From Legionella maioricensis (lineage in GTDB: Bacteria; Pseudomonadota; Gammaproteobacteria; Legionellales; Legionellaceae), in NCBI RefSeq assembly GCF_023618015.1, contig NZ_JAJKBJ010000015.1, positions 18,796 through 82,795 of the forward strand: a stretch of 64,000 nt of DNA. The letters run 5' to 3'. The notes beneath the pieces were generated by a model that saw only the letters and a list, made by a program, of their open reading frames with translations, was not told where the DNA came from and searched no databases. Positions 27,676-36,310 of the stretch are shown one piece after another. A program made the translations under genes and the position numbers. How positions within the stretch are numbered: position 1 is the stretch's first letter; each line of letters opens with the position of its first letter.

Positions 27676-29535
27676 ATGACTATGCTTAAGTCCCTTTTAA
27701 TTGCAGGTTTTTGGACCAGTTTTTTCTGTTCTTTTTCTTTGTGGGCAGTACCTGTAATTAATGCCTATGACAGTTTTATTACGGTGAAGCCAGACAGCAC
27801 TTTAGTAGTTGAAGAAAAAATTAATATCACCACAGAAGGCAACGTGATTCAGCATGGCATCTATCGTGATTTCCCTACCAGGTATCAAACGCCCAACGGT
27901 GTAGTGACCATTCAGTTTCAAGTAAAGAGTGCTGAGTTAGATGGTTTATCCACTCCTTATGTGGTTAAAGATCTCTCCAATGGTGTACGCGTGTACCTCG
28001 GAGATAAGCAGCGTTATCTTGCTCCAGGGACTTATACTTTTTCTTTAACTTACACCGCTGTTGGAGAATTAGGCTATTTTAACGATCATGATGAATTGTA
28101 CTGGAATGTAACTGGTAATGGTTGGAGTTACCCTATTCTAAAAGTGACAGCTGTGGTAACACTGCCCAATGGCGCCTTTGAACATATTACCGGATATACC
28201 GCCTATACCGGTTATCCAGGAAGTCGAGAAGGCGACTATCAAGCAACAAAAGATCCCAAAGAGCAAACTGTAACCTTTACTACTACACGTGCTTTAGCGG
28301 CCAACCAAGGATTAACTTTTGTTCTGGGTTGGAAAAAAGGATTTGTAAAAGAGCGTCCGGTTTTTATGGACCCGAATTATTTCCTGTTATTGATCCAGTT
28401 TCTGGGATTACTCCTTCTCCTGCTTTATTATTATTGGACATGGCATCAATATGGTAAAGATGGCCTCGCTCGAGTGATCATCCCCGAATATGAACCACCA
28501 CCAGGATATACTCCTGCAGCATTACGTTATATTTTAAAGATGGGATATGATAAAAAAGTATTGGCCTCTGCGGTATTGAATCTGGCGGTTAAAGGTTATT
28601 TAAAAATAAATGAAACCAAACACTTATTCTCTAAAACCTATACATTGATAAAACAACCCGACTTCAATAAAACCTTGCCTTCTGAAGAACAAGTTTTGGC
28701 AACTGCTTTTTTTTCCGATGGGGATACATTGGAACTAAAACACCAAACCAAGCTGGAGGAAATGCAAGATGATTTTGCCAGCGACTTGGAAAAGAAGTAT
28801 GAGGATAAATATTTTGTGAGTAATGTCCTCTATACCGTGATAGGGATGAGCATTAGTTTAGTGATCTTCGCTTTAATGGCCCTATTGAATCATAACTTAT
28901 GGGTATGTTTTTGGATGCTCCCATTCTTATTGGTTATTCCCTTATTCATAGGCCCCTTGGATAGTTATTCGCTTTGGAGAAGAATCAAAATTATCCTCAG
29001 ATTGCTGATTTATCTTGGTGTATTCATTGGGGCGGCTGCGCTAATTAGCGAACCGGTGTTTGGAACAAAAACCTGGATTTATTGCTCGCTGTTTTTAATG
29101 ATTATTCTTACCAATCTTATCTTTGCCTACTTATTGAAACGCCCGACCTCCATAGGACAAAGGGTCATTGAGCATACCAAAGGATTTAAGCTTTTTTTGA
29201 ATGCCACAGAAAAAGACCGATTAAATTTCCACAACCCACCAGACCGCACCCCTGAACTGTTTGAACAGTACTTGCCTTATGCTCTTGCCTTGGGTGTGGA
29301 ACAAAAGTGGGCAGAACAATTTTCTACCATTCTGGCAAAAACGAATTATCAACCTAAATGGTACATAGGCGCAGGAGTCCCCTTCTTTAATTCAACGGAT
29401 TTTACCTCATCAATCAGTAACTCCCTGTCAAATGCCATTAGTTCTTCTACTACAGCTCCTGGTAGCAGCTCTGGATTTGGCAGTGGGGGTGGTTCCGGAG
29501 GTGGCGGAGGAGGTGGTGGCGGTGGAGGCTGGTAG
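27676..29535 (+). CDS. DUF2207 (YciQ-like) membrane protein
   Basis: A signal peptide is followed by an exported beta-rich domain (about 25-230: ITTEGNVIQHGIYRDFP, YWNVTGNGWSYPI), a membrane helix near 235-255, a cytosolic part, further helices near 375-470, and a glycine-rich tail ending in a run of Gly plus Trp. This whole layout, including the GGGGGW end, is typical of DUF2207 proteins paired with LemA. The role is unknown. It forms an operon with lemA (5-bp gap), and the P-type ATPase starts 47 bp later. Confidence 0.9.
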   Translation: MTMLKSLLIAGFWTSFFCSFSLWAVPVINAYDSFITVKPDSTLVVEEKINITTEGNVIQHGIYRDFPTRYQTPNGVVTIQFQVKSAELDGLSTPYVVKDLSNGVRVYLGDKQRYLAPGTYTFSLTYTAVGELGYFNDHDELYWNVTGNGWSYPILKVTAVVTLPNGAFEHITGYTAYTGYPGSREGDYQATKDPKEQTVTFTTTRALAANQGLTFVLGWKKGFVKERPVFMDPNYFLLLIQFLGLLLLLLYYYWTWHQYGKDGLARVIIPEYEPPPGYTPAALRYILKMGYDKKVLASAVLNLAVKGYLKINETKHLFSKTYTLIKQPDFNKTLPSEEQVLATAFFSDGDTLELKHQTKLEEMQDDFASDLEKKYEDKYFVSNVLYTVIGMSISLVIFALMALLNHNLWVCFWMLPFLLVIPLFIGPLDSYSLWRRIKIILRLLIYLGVFIGAAALISEPVFGTKTWIYCSLFLMIILTNLIFAYLLKRPTSIGQRVIEHTKGFKLFLNATEKDRLNFHNPPDRTPELFEQYLPYALALGVEQKWAEQFSTILAKTNYQPKWYIGAGVPFFNSTDFTSSISNSLSNAISSSTTAPGSSSGFGSGGGSGGGGGGGGGGGW

Positions 29536-29582
29536 TTGTGTAAACTATAGAAATGTTGAGACGAGGGTCAACGGAATGAAAT

Positions 29583-31448
29583 ATGATGACTTTAACTTCT
29601 ATTACTTCTAACTCCAAGTGGCTGTCCTGTATGGCATTTTTGGCATTGCTTGCCATCGCCATTCATCTTTTTATGCGTCTATTAAATATTCCATTAGCCG
29701 ATATTCCCTTAATGATTCCCATAGTCATCGGTGGGATACCGTTATTCTTACAGATTTTATTTAAATTATTTAAAGGCAATTTAGGGGCAGATACATTAGC
29801 AGCCCTTTCATTGCTAACCGGTGTTATTTTGCATCAATATCTGGCAGTTACATTAATCGTCCTGATGCTAGCTAGTGGCCAAACATTAGAATACTACGCC
29901 CGACGTAAAGCATCGTCTGTTTTACTCGCCTTGGCAGCACGAATGCCTTCCATTGTTCATCGAAAAGTAGAGACGCATATCGAAGATATCCCGCTAGAAA
30001 ACATTCATCTGGAGGATGAGCTGGTCATTTACCCTCATGAGACCTGTCCCGTCGATGGCATTGTTTTTGAAGGGCACGGCTCCATGGATGAATCCTATTT
30101 GACTGGTGAACCGTATCAAATATCTAAGGCCCCGGGTGCGGCCGTCTTGTCTGGAGCGATTAATGGAGAATCTTTATTAGTTATAAAAACAACCAGGCTT
30201 CCCTCTGATTCGCGTTATGCAGCTATTGTCAAAGTATTGGAAGAAGCAGAACAAAAACGACCTTCAATAAGACGTTTAGGAGATCAGGTTGGAGCAATTT
30301 TTGCGCCCATTGCCCTCATCTTTGCGTGTGCCGCCTGGTATTTTACTGGGGATGCCCTGCGCTTTCTTTCTGTGCTGGTTATTGCAACGCCCTGCCCACT
30401 ATTAATAGCTATTCCGATTACTTTAATCAGTGCCATTTCAAGAGCAGCAAAGCAGGCGATTATTATCAAAGATCCAACTGTTCTTGAACGATTACCCACC
30501 TGTGAAACAGCCATTTTTGATAAAACCGGTACGCTTACTTATGGTAAACCTGCCCTGACAGAAATTATAACTGCTCCAAATTATCAGACAGAAAGTATAT
30601 TACAATATGTGGCCAGCCTGGAGCGATATTCAAAGCATCCCCTTTCAAGTGCTGTTTTAAATGCCGCAAAAAAACAAAATATCATCTTGCTCGAATCATC
30701 CAATGTATCTGAAAAACCAGGGCAAGGATTACATGGCATCATCAACAAACATTCCATTTACATTACCAGTCGAAAAAAATTATTAGAAACCAGCCCTCAA
30801 TATGCCAGTTTACTCCCCCCCGTATCCCCTGGACTTGAATGTATTGTCTTATTGGATAACGAATATGCGGCCTCCTTACACTTTCATGATGCACCACGTG
30901 CAGAAAGTAAATCGTTTATCAGCCATTTAAGGCCATCTCATCAATTTAAAAAAATTATGCTCGTCTCAGGTGATCGCGAATCAGAGGTTAACTATTTGGG
31001 AAGTTTATTAAATTTAACAGAAATTCATGCTTCTCAAAGTCCGGAACAAAAACTGGCTATTGTTCGTCAGGAGCGATTAAAAGCACCAACCGTCTTCATG
31101 GGCGATGGGATCAATGATGCCCCTGCATTGACTGCAGCAACAGTGGGCATTGCTTTTGGACAATACAGTACCGTAACGGCTGAGGCAGCAGGGGCAGTCA
31201 TCATGGAAAACACCTTGAACAAAGTCGATGAATTAATTCATTTGAGTTTAAATACGCGAAAGATTGCATTACAGAGTGCTATTGGAGGAATGGTGCTCAG
31301 TATTATCGGTATGGGATTTGCCGCAGTCGGGCTAATAAACCCGGTGGCAGGTGCAATACTTCAAGAATTCATTGATATTCTTGCTATTGCTAATGCGTTG
31401 AGATTGGCCTGGGGAACAAAAATTAAAATTGATTTGCCCGATTATTAA
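29583..31448 (+). CDS. P1B heavy-metal-transporting ATPase without N-terminal metal domain
   Basis: All P-type marks are seen: the TGEP actuator loop (DESYLTGEPYQ), the phosphorylated Asp in DKTGTLTYGKP, and GDGINDAPAL. The transmembrane metal motif is TPCPLL, not CPC, which fits the small TPC-type subgroup linked by some studies to nickel/iron/cobalt rather than copper. There is no CxxC metal-binding domain at the N-terminus. It would export a transition metal from the cytosol. Its stop overlaps the convergent carboxypeptidase stop (TTAA). Confidence 0.85.
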   Translation: MMTLTSITSNSKWLSCMAFLALLAIAIHLFMRLLNIPLADIPLMIPIVIGGIPLFLQILFKLFKGNLGADTLAALSLLTGVILHQYLAVTLIVLMLASGQTLEYYARRKASSVLLALAARMPSIVHRKVETHIEDIPLENIHLEDELVIYPHETCPVDGIVFEGHGSMDESYLTGEPYQISKAPGAAVLSGAINGESLLVIKTTRLPSDSRYAAIVKVLEEAEQKRPSIRRLGDQVGAIFAPIALIFACAAWYFTGDALRFLSVLVIATPCPLLIAIPITLISAISRAAKQAIIIKDPTVLERLPTCETAIFDKTGTLTYGKPALTEIITAPNYQTESILQYVASLERYSKHPLSSAVLNAAKKQNIILLESSNVSEKPGQGLHGIINKHSIYITSRKKLLETSPQYASLLPPVSPGLECIVLLDNEYAASLHFHDAPRAESKSFISHLRPSHQFKKIMLVSGDRESEVNYLGSLLNLTEIHASQSPEQKLAIVRQERLKAPTVFMGDGINDAPALTAATVGIAFGQYSTVTAEAAGAVIMENTLNKVDELIHLSLNTRKIALQSAIGGMVLSIIGMGFAAVGLINPVAGAILQEFIDILAIANALRLAWGTKIKIDLPDY

Positions 31449-32347
31449 ATGAAACAGGTTAATTTAATTTCATTACCTAGTTGTAATTTAGTAGAAGTTC
31501 CAAAAGGTATTGGCATATTATTACGTCCATGGCCTATTCCCTTTATTTGCACCACAGGAACAGTACAGCGTTCGGCAAAACGACTTAACACCGGATGAAT
31601 CAATGAAGAATTGTCTGGTTCCTTACCTTCAAGAAAATCTCCTAATAAAATTGCAGCAGCATGTTGCAAAATATTGGCCTGAAATAAATGCTCCAACAGG
31701 CGATCAACACGATAGCCCCGTTCTCCTATGTCTTCTAATAAAATAATTTTATCGCGTGCATCAATAGACCAGCGTGTACCTATTCCTGCTTGAATTATTG
31801 ATAAATTCCCTCCTGTCAGAGTGGAATTAATAATTCGGTTTGTTTGCGCATATTGGTTAAGGGGCATTAATCCAGGAAATTCAATGTGTTTTACCGCTCC
31901 AAACACGAGCGATTTTAAAGAAGCGATGGATTCTGGAGAAAATCGATCGGGTGCAGCAGCCCCATGGATTATTGGCCATCCCCATTGTTGCTGCAAATAA
32001 AGTTGCAAGGCGGTAATGTCACTCATGCCTACCAATATTTTTGGTGAAACCGGCTTATCAATCTGCGTTAATTTTGGAATCAAACGCATGGAACCATAGC
32101 CGCCCCTTGCACAAAAAATTGCTTTTGATTCTGCGTTTTGTAATGCATGCGCCAAATGCTTAAAACGTGCCTCATCGGTATTAGCACATAATAAGTCCGA
32201 ACCAAAAATATCCTGTTTGACGATACAGTTTAATTGCCATGATTCGAGTAATTCCTTCATTTCACTGAGCTGTTGATCGGAACAACGTGAAGCTGGGGCA
32301 ATAATTTCAACTGTATCACCGCATTTTAATACAGGCATTTTTTCCAT
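31445..32347 (-). CDS. ldcA: LD-carboxypeptidase, peptidase family S66
   Basis: A serine peptidase that trims the terminal D-Ala from cytosolic murein tetrapeptides during cell-wall recycling. Family motifs: VEIIAPASRC at the start, ARGGYGSMRLIPKL, the nucleophile in GMSDITALQ, Glu in LLEDIGERGYRVDR, and His in GIGHGRNNMPIPFG. MccF-type enzymes share this fold, so hydrolysis of an antibiotic conjugate is an alternative. The ATG at 32347 follows ggag; an upstream TTG reaches into the repeat field and is not used. Confidence 0.85.
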   Translation of the reverse strand: MEKMPVLKCGDTVEIIAPASRCSDQQLSEMKELLESWQLNCIVKQDIFGSDLLCANTDEARFKHLAHALQNAESKAIFCARGGYGSMRLIPKLTQIDKPVSPKILVGMSDITALQLYLQQQWGWPIIHGAAAPDRFSPESIASLKSLVFGAVKHIEFPGLMPLNQYAQTNRIINSTLTGGNLSIIQAGIGTRWSIDARDKIILLEDIGERGYRVDRLLEHLFQANILQHAAAILLGDFLEGKEPDNSSLIHPVLSRFAERCTVPVVQIKGIGHGRNNMPIPFGTSTKLQLGNEIKLTCFI

Positions 32348-32410
32348 TTGTTTGTTAACTCCAATAGTCACATTTAGTCGTGATTTCAAGCACTATTCCG
32401 TTATCTCGTG

Positions 32411-33024
32411 CCTACCACGTCATCTCGAGCCTACCACGTCATCTCGAGCCACCCGCCGTCTCAAGCCCACCACGTCATCTCAAACCTACCACGTCATCTC
32501 GAGCGGTAGCGAGAGATCTCCTCGAACTGGCACCGTACCAACATCAGAAGATCCTTCACTGCGTTCAGGATGACGTTCCCCGGTGTTACTATGTTAATCT
32601 CGAGCCACCCGCCGTCTCAAGCCTACCACGTCATCTCGAGCCTACCACGTCATCTCGAGCGGTAGCGAGAGATCTCCTCGAACTGGCCCGTACCAACATC
32701 AGAAGATCCTTCACTGCGTTCAGGATGACGTTCCCCGGTGTTACTATGTTAATCTCGAGCCACCCGCCGTCTCAAGCCTACCACGTCATCTCGAGCCCAC
32801 CACGTCATCTCGAGCCCACCACGTCATCTCAAACCTACCACGTCATCTCGAGCCTACCACGTCATCTCGAGCCTACCACGTCATCTCGAGCCTACCACGT
32901 CATCTCGAGCCTACCACGTCATCTCAAACCTACCACGTCATCTCGAGCGGTAGCGAGAGATCTCCTCGAACTGGCACCGTACCAACATCAGAAGATCCTT
33001 CACTGCGTTCAGGATGACGTTCCC
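32411..33024. repeat. 0.6-kb repeat field: palindromic elements with 19-bp tandem arrays
   Basis: Three composite units start at about 32488, 32625 and 32929. Each has a cctaccacgtcatctcgag unit, cggtagcgagagatctcc, a shared centre (tcgaactgg...ccaacatcag) and cttcactgcgttcaggatgacg. The first two also share a tail with ccccggtgttactatg. Between the second and third lie nine exact-length 19-bp units (32777-32947), cctaccacgtcatctcgag and variants. Two or three more units lie at 32411-32490. Continuous open frames across it are by-products of the repeats, not genes. Confidence 0.9.
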
Positions 33025-33025
33025 T

Positions 33026-33400
33026 TTAAGCCTCTTTTGAATATAAAGCAATAGCATTACCTTCTGAATCAAGAATAATAGCTCTATGTCCATAAGGTCC
33101 CATTTGCTCTTTAGCACTTAATATTTTACTTCCTTGCTTCTTTGCGCCTTCAATAGCTTGGTCCAATCGTCCTTCCACATTCAAATACACCAAAGAGCCG
33201 TCTTGAGATGGTTTTCTATTCTCCATGACACTAAGACAACCTGAAACGTTATCTTGGGTATGAGGCAAGAGACCAAATTCAAAGCCATGTTCGGATATTT
33301 TTTGTACTGGAGCATCTAAAACCATTGTATAAAATTGAATTGCCCTATCCAGTTCGATAACAGGAATATCTACCCAACAAAATGTATTCATTTGACTCAT
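33026..33400 (-). CDS. VOC (glyoxalase/bleomycin-resistance fold) family protein
   Basis: A 124-residue single vicinal-oxygen-chelate domain: VDIPVIELDRAIQFYTMVL at the start, a central DGSLVYLNVEG, and GPYGHRAIILDSEGNAIALYS at the end. Likely metal ligands include the terminal-strand Glu/Asp region and a His in GHRA. The substrate cannot be inferred. Its stop codon lies two bases beyond the repeat field. The aaggaattata site precedes the ATG. It diverges from the CoA-binding protein gene. Confidence 0.85.
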   Translation of the reverse strand: MSQMNTFCWVDIPVIELDRAIQFYTMVLDAPVQKISEHGFEFGLLPHTQDNVSGCLSVMENRKPSQDGSLVYLNVEGRLDQAIEGAKKQGSKILSAKEQMGPYGHRAIILDSEGNAIALYSKEA

Positions 33401-33554
33401 TATAATTCCTTAGTATTCATATTTAGAGCTGTATTATTATTTAGCATATAAAAAACAATGGCGATGATAGCTTATTATTTATAAAATGAAACATGATGTA
33501 ACATTTTTCTTGCTACGACTTAAAGGAACTCTACTCATTCAGGATGAAAAAATC

Positions 33555-33956
33555 ATGGCCAATAATCAAATCGAGCTGTTTCTGCAATCCTCAGCTTTTG
33601 CTGTTGTGGGGGCGTCCTCTAACAGAGCTAAATACGGCAATAAAGTGTTACGCTGTTATCTCCAACACGGTAAAACCGTTTATCCAATCAATCCTCAAGA
33701 AGAACTCATTGAAGGATTGCCAGTTCTACACTCCATAAGTGATTTACCAAATAATGTAGCCAGTATTTCCATTATTACCCCACCTTCAGTCACGGAAAAA
33801 ATTGTAACTGAGGCAATTAAAAAAGGGATCAAAAACATTTGGATGCAACCAGGAGCAGAAAGCGATGCAGCAATTCAAAATGGCAAAAACCATGGCCTTA
33901 ATATCATTGCCGGTGGTCCCTGTATTTTAGTATTGATGGGTTATCATGAATCATGA
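33555..33956 (+). CDS. CoA-binding domain protein (YccU type)
   Basis: A small Rossmann protein of 133 residues: VVGASSNRAKYGNKV for nucleotide binding, VYPINPQEELIEGLPV, SIITPPSVTEKIV and NIWMQPGAES. It is equivalent to the CoA-binding domain of succinyl-CoA synthetase alpha but lacks the ligase part. The physiological role is unknown. The start at 33555 (MANNQIEL) matches the family; the frame is open 23 codons upstream without a ribosome site. Confidence 0.85.
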   Translation: MANNQIELFLQSSAFAVVGASSNRAKYGNKVLRCYLQHGKTVYPINPQEELIEGLPVLHSISDLPNNVASISIITPPSVTEKIVTEAIKKGIKNIWMQPGAESDAAIQNGKNHGLNIIAGGPCILVLMGYHES

Positions 33957-33965
33957 GTTCTTTTG

Positions 33966-34754
33966 TTAACCCCCATCCTTTAGTAAATGAAGAAATTCAT
34001 TAATTATTTCCTGAGAGGCTTTTTTATAAATCCCTCGACGACTAATAAAATCGCCCGTGAGCTCTTGGAGATTTCGTGCCATCTCAGTGGCTTTTACGCA
34101 GACGGCTATACCGTTAACGACGATTGCGTCATCAATTAGAAAGTTTTTTTGGCGAGCAAATAAGAGCATTGGAAGCCCGCCCGCTAAAACGACTACTTCA
34201 ACACCTTGCGCAATCATGGGTTTTATTTGTTGAGTAAAATCGTCAAGCATTTTTTGATAGACCGAAGCATCAGAAAAAGCAAGTTCAAAGTCTTTAACTT
34301 GTGCAGTCACCGCACGTACGGCAATAATTCTTTGTTGCAGACCATAATGACGAATCTGATTTTCATGCCAGGGAATAAACAAAGGATTAATGGTTACAAG
34401 ACCAATTTTATAACCGAGATTGCAGGCGTGAAGCATATTGGATTCACCTAAACCAATTACTGGAATATCTAAAATTGCTTTTATTTCATTAATTCCCGGT
34501 TCTTGGAAATGGCCAACAACAAAAGCATCATATCCCTGTTTTTCGGCTTGAATTGCATTACGGATAGTTTGTGTTGCACAACGAAACTCGGTGAGAGGAT
34601 GCAGATTTTTATCAGGAGGGGTTAAACCATGTACTTCAAATTGAAACCCTGGATTCGCATAATGATCCAAACAATTTTGCAAATGCTTTATGTAATTTAT
34701 TTGTTCCGCTGGATCCACGAAACTTTGATACCAAATCCGTTTAGTGGCTTTCAA
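33966..34754 (-). CDS. Asp/Glu/hydantoin racemase-family protein lacking both usual cysteines
   Basis: The two-domain racemase fold is recognisable: YDAFVVGHFQEPGINEIK, IPVIGLGESNMLHACNLGYKIGLVT and VEVVVLAGGLPMLLFA. In hydantoin/allantoin racemases the first motif carries Cys where His stands here (VVGHFQEPG), and the second carries Cys in LGCAG where LAGGLP is found. It therefore probably does not racemise by the two-cysteine mechanism. It could be a decarboxylase/isomerase-like relative or a binding protein. The start is TTG behind aaggga. Confidence 0.75.
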   Translation of the reverse strand: MKATKRIWYQSFVDPAEQINYIKHLQNCLDHYANPGFQFEVHGLTPPDKNLHPLTEFRCATQTIRNAIQAEKQGYDAFVVGHFQEPGINEIKAILDIPVIGLGESNMLHACNLGYKIGLVTINPLFIPWHENQIRHYGLQQRIIAVRAVTAQVKDFELAFSDASVYQKMLDDFTQQIKPMIAQGVEVVVLAGGLPMLLFARQKNFLIDDAIVVNGIAVCVKATEMARNLQELTGDFISRRGIYKKASQEIINEFLHLLKDGG

Positions 34755-34885
34755 TGTACTATTCCCTTGTCATTTAATTAAATGAATAATAATAGATTAA
34801 GACTAAATTTTCAGCCAGTTCATTCGTAAATGCAAACGAGTGGGAATAAATTATCCGATGAGGTACAGGAAGAGTTACTTAACAA

Positions 34886-34923
34886 TCTCGCGAGCGGATT
34901 GGGTTCATCAATCCACCGCGAGA
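34886..34923 (-). terminator. Hairpin terminator of the 283-aa gene
   Basis: tctcgcgagcggattg and caatccaccgcgaga form a nearly perfect 15-bp stem with a 7-base loop, 12 bp after the stop codon on the minus strand. A weak T-rich tail (ttgtt) follows. Confidence 0.6.
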
Positions 34924-34934
34924 ACTCTTCTTTC

Positions 34935-35786
34935 TTACATACTTAATGCAGATTGCTGCTCTTCTTTTTCACAGTAAACCTTTGCTTCTCTAAGCGCATT
35001 TTGAGAATCATTTTTAACTTGCGCTAATACACCAGCGTCAGCCAGGTTTAAAAAGAACCCTACCTGATATCGCATCTCTGATGGCAGTATATCTATATCA
35101 CTCAAGGCTGCTACCGCAACTTCACTGGAGATATTACGACCAGTATAAGTGACGGTTTTTTTGTGATTCAGCATCAGGGCATATAATTCATTAATACTTT
35201 CTTTACTCCAATAATAGATCGTGTGATATTTATGGACTTCGTCCTTCACACCAGCTTTAGCCAGCTCTATCACTCTTTGCTTACAAGGGTGATCCGTGTC
35301 TGTCGTTATTGAAGAAGTTCCAAAGATAAATTCTTGCGTCGAAGGGCCCAAGTTCTTCTTCTGAAATATTGCCGGTATTATATAGCATGATGGTCCATGC
35401 ATGGTTATGGAGTACCCTTCGCTACTCTTTTCAACGCCCCAGCGCATAGGGTTTTCGGGACATTCATTATCCGAGTCACCGTATACCGTATTTAGAAACT
35501 CAGTGATTTCTTCCAAATTGTGCTTGTTTAATTCTTTTTTTAAATTGCATACTACGCGGTATTTGCCTGGATTTAGTCTGGAGGGAAATACATTAAAATC
35601 AAGATTAAGTCCTATCGTTTCCTTTTTGGCCGCAATTCTAGCCATTGCATTGTTAACTTGCTTTTCGTCTAATAATGACGATGTTACAAATTGTGCTTTA
35701 ACATCATCCATATTACTAGCGTCTCGCTCTTCCCATTCAGTATCAACAAATATTTGTTTAAGATAAATTTGTAAGGATTTTCTCAT
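34935..35786 (-). CDS. Effector-like protein of unknown function, 283 aa
   Basis: I do not recognise this protein. It is soluble, with mixed helix and strand, and has Cys- and His-containing stretches (MHGPSCYIIPAI, DTDHPCKQR) but no certain catalytic motif. The C-terminus CEKEEQQSALSM resembles the acidic E-block plus short tail of Dot/Icm substrates. Its ATG follows agagagatt. A hairpin with a T-tract lies 27-46 bp before the start, inside the probable leader. Confidence 0.65.
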   Translation of the reverse strand: MRKSLQIYLKQIFVDTEWEERDASNMDDVKAQFVTSSLLDEKQVNNAMARIAAKKETIGLNLDFNVFPSRLNPGKYRVVCNLKKELNKHNLEEITEFLNTVYGDSDNECPENPMRWGVEKSSEGYSITMHGPSCYIIPAIFQKKNLGPSTQEFIFGTSSITTDTDHPCKQRVIELAKAGVKDEVHKYHTIYYWSKESINELYALMLNHKKTVTYTGRNISSEVAVAALSDIDILPSEMRYQVGFFLNLADAGVLAQVKNDSQNALREAKVYCEKEEQQSALSM

Positions 35787-35813
35787 TTTTAATCTCTCTG
35801 GTTAATATGAAAA

Positions 35814-35833
35814 ATGGGCCATTTTTAGCCCAT
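35814..35833 (-). terminator. Hairpin plus T5 in the leader of the 283-aa gene
   Basis: On the minus strand atgggc, an 8-base loop and gcccat are followed directly by TTTTT. It lies only 27 bp before the next ATG, too close for a promoter between them. Either it ends the upstream small-gene transcript or it works as an attenuator in this gene's leader. Confidence 0.5.
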
Positions 35834-36082
35834 GAAGCTCCATAGTACAACAGAGTAATCAATGTTAAAACAAAAAAACGAATTAGAAAAACAAATCCAT
35901 TCTAATTCCCTGTTTTATTTCATTTTTTACACAGATTAATTACGAATAAATAAACATTTACAAGGGCCCTTATTCTGCAGAGTGCTATTTTTGTTGCACT
36001 TTCCAATAAGAGCTGTTGATCTTTAATTTTTTTAATGATGCGATTTTGCTATGGATATAACGGGTTCTGAATTCATTACCGC

Positions 36083-36226
36083 TCACATCCAAAATATCCG
36101 TACCAATACGTACAAAAGAGACATTCCCAATACTGGAATAATGACAAATCCCAAGAAAAGATGGATCTGAATTCTATTTTCAGCAGAAGCTTTGTAAAAC
36201 TTTTTAAATTTTTTAAGAATGGACAT
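36083..36226 (-). CDS. Small single-pass membrane protein, 47 aa
   Basis: This frame reads MSILKKFKKFYKASAENRI and then a single hydrophobic stretch (FLGFVIIPVLGMSLLYVLV), ending RIFWM. The basic N-terminus followed by one helix is the usual form of small inner-membrane proteins with the N-terminus inside. An aagggg site lies about 9 bases before the ATG. A longer overlapping frame (36076-36264) starts earlier but has no such logic. No family is recognised. Confidence 0.5.
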   Translation of the reverse strand: MSILKKFKKFYKASAENRIQIHLFLGFVIIPVLGMSLLYVLVRIFWM

Positions 36227-36310
36227 AAAATGGAACCCCTTACTCTCAAATATCTCTCAAACATAGTACCCTAATCTCGCAGGCCCTTCCTCTTTTATTA
36301 TTCTTTACCC

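Noticed and set aside
31441..31450. Overlapping stop codons in TTAA (also at 25975-25978) as a special signal
   Set aside because: Convergent genes ending in TAA easily share TTAA. Two cases in 64 kb are expected in an AT-rich genome.
32380..33054. A 224-codon protein gene on the plus strand across the repeat field
   Set aside because: The translation is a by-product of 19-bp repeats (period 19 residues), with no ribosome site and equally open alternative frames.
34830..34946. 38-codon plus-strand frame (MQTSGNKLSDE)
   Set aside because: It runs through the terminator hairpin and into the end of the convergent gene, and lacks a ribosome site.
36076..36264. 62-codon minus-strand gene
   Set aside because: The overlapping frame 36083-36226 has a better start site and a clean membrane-protein pattern.
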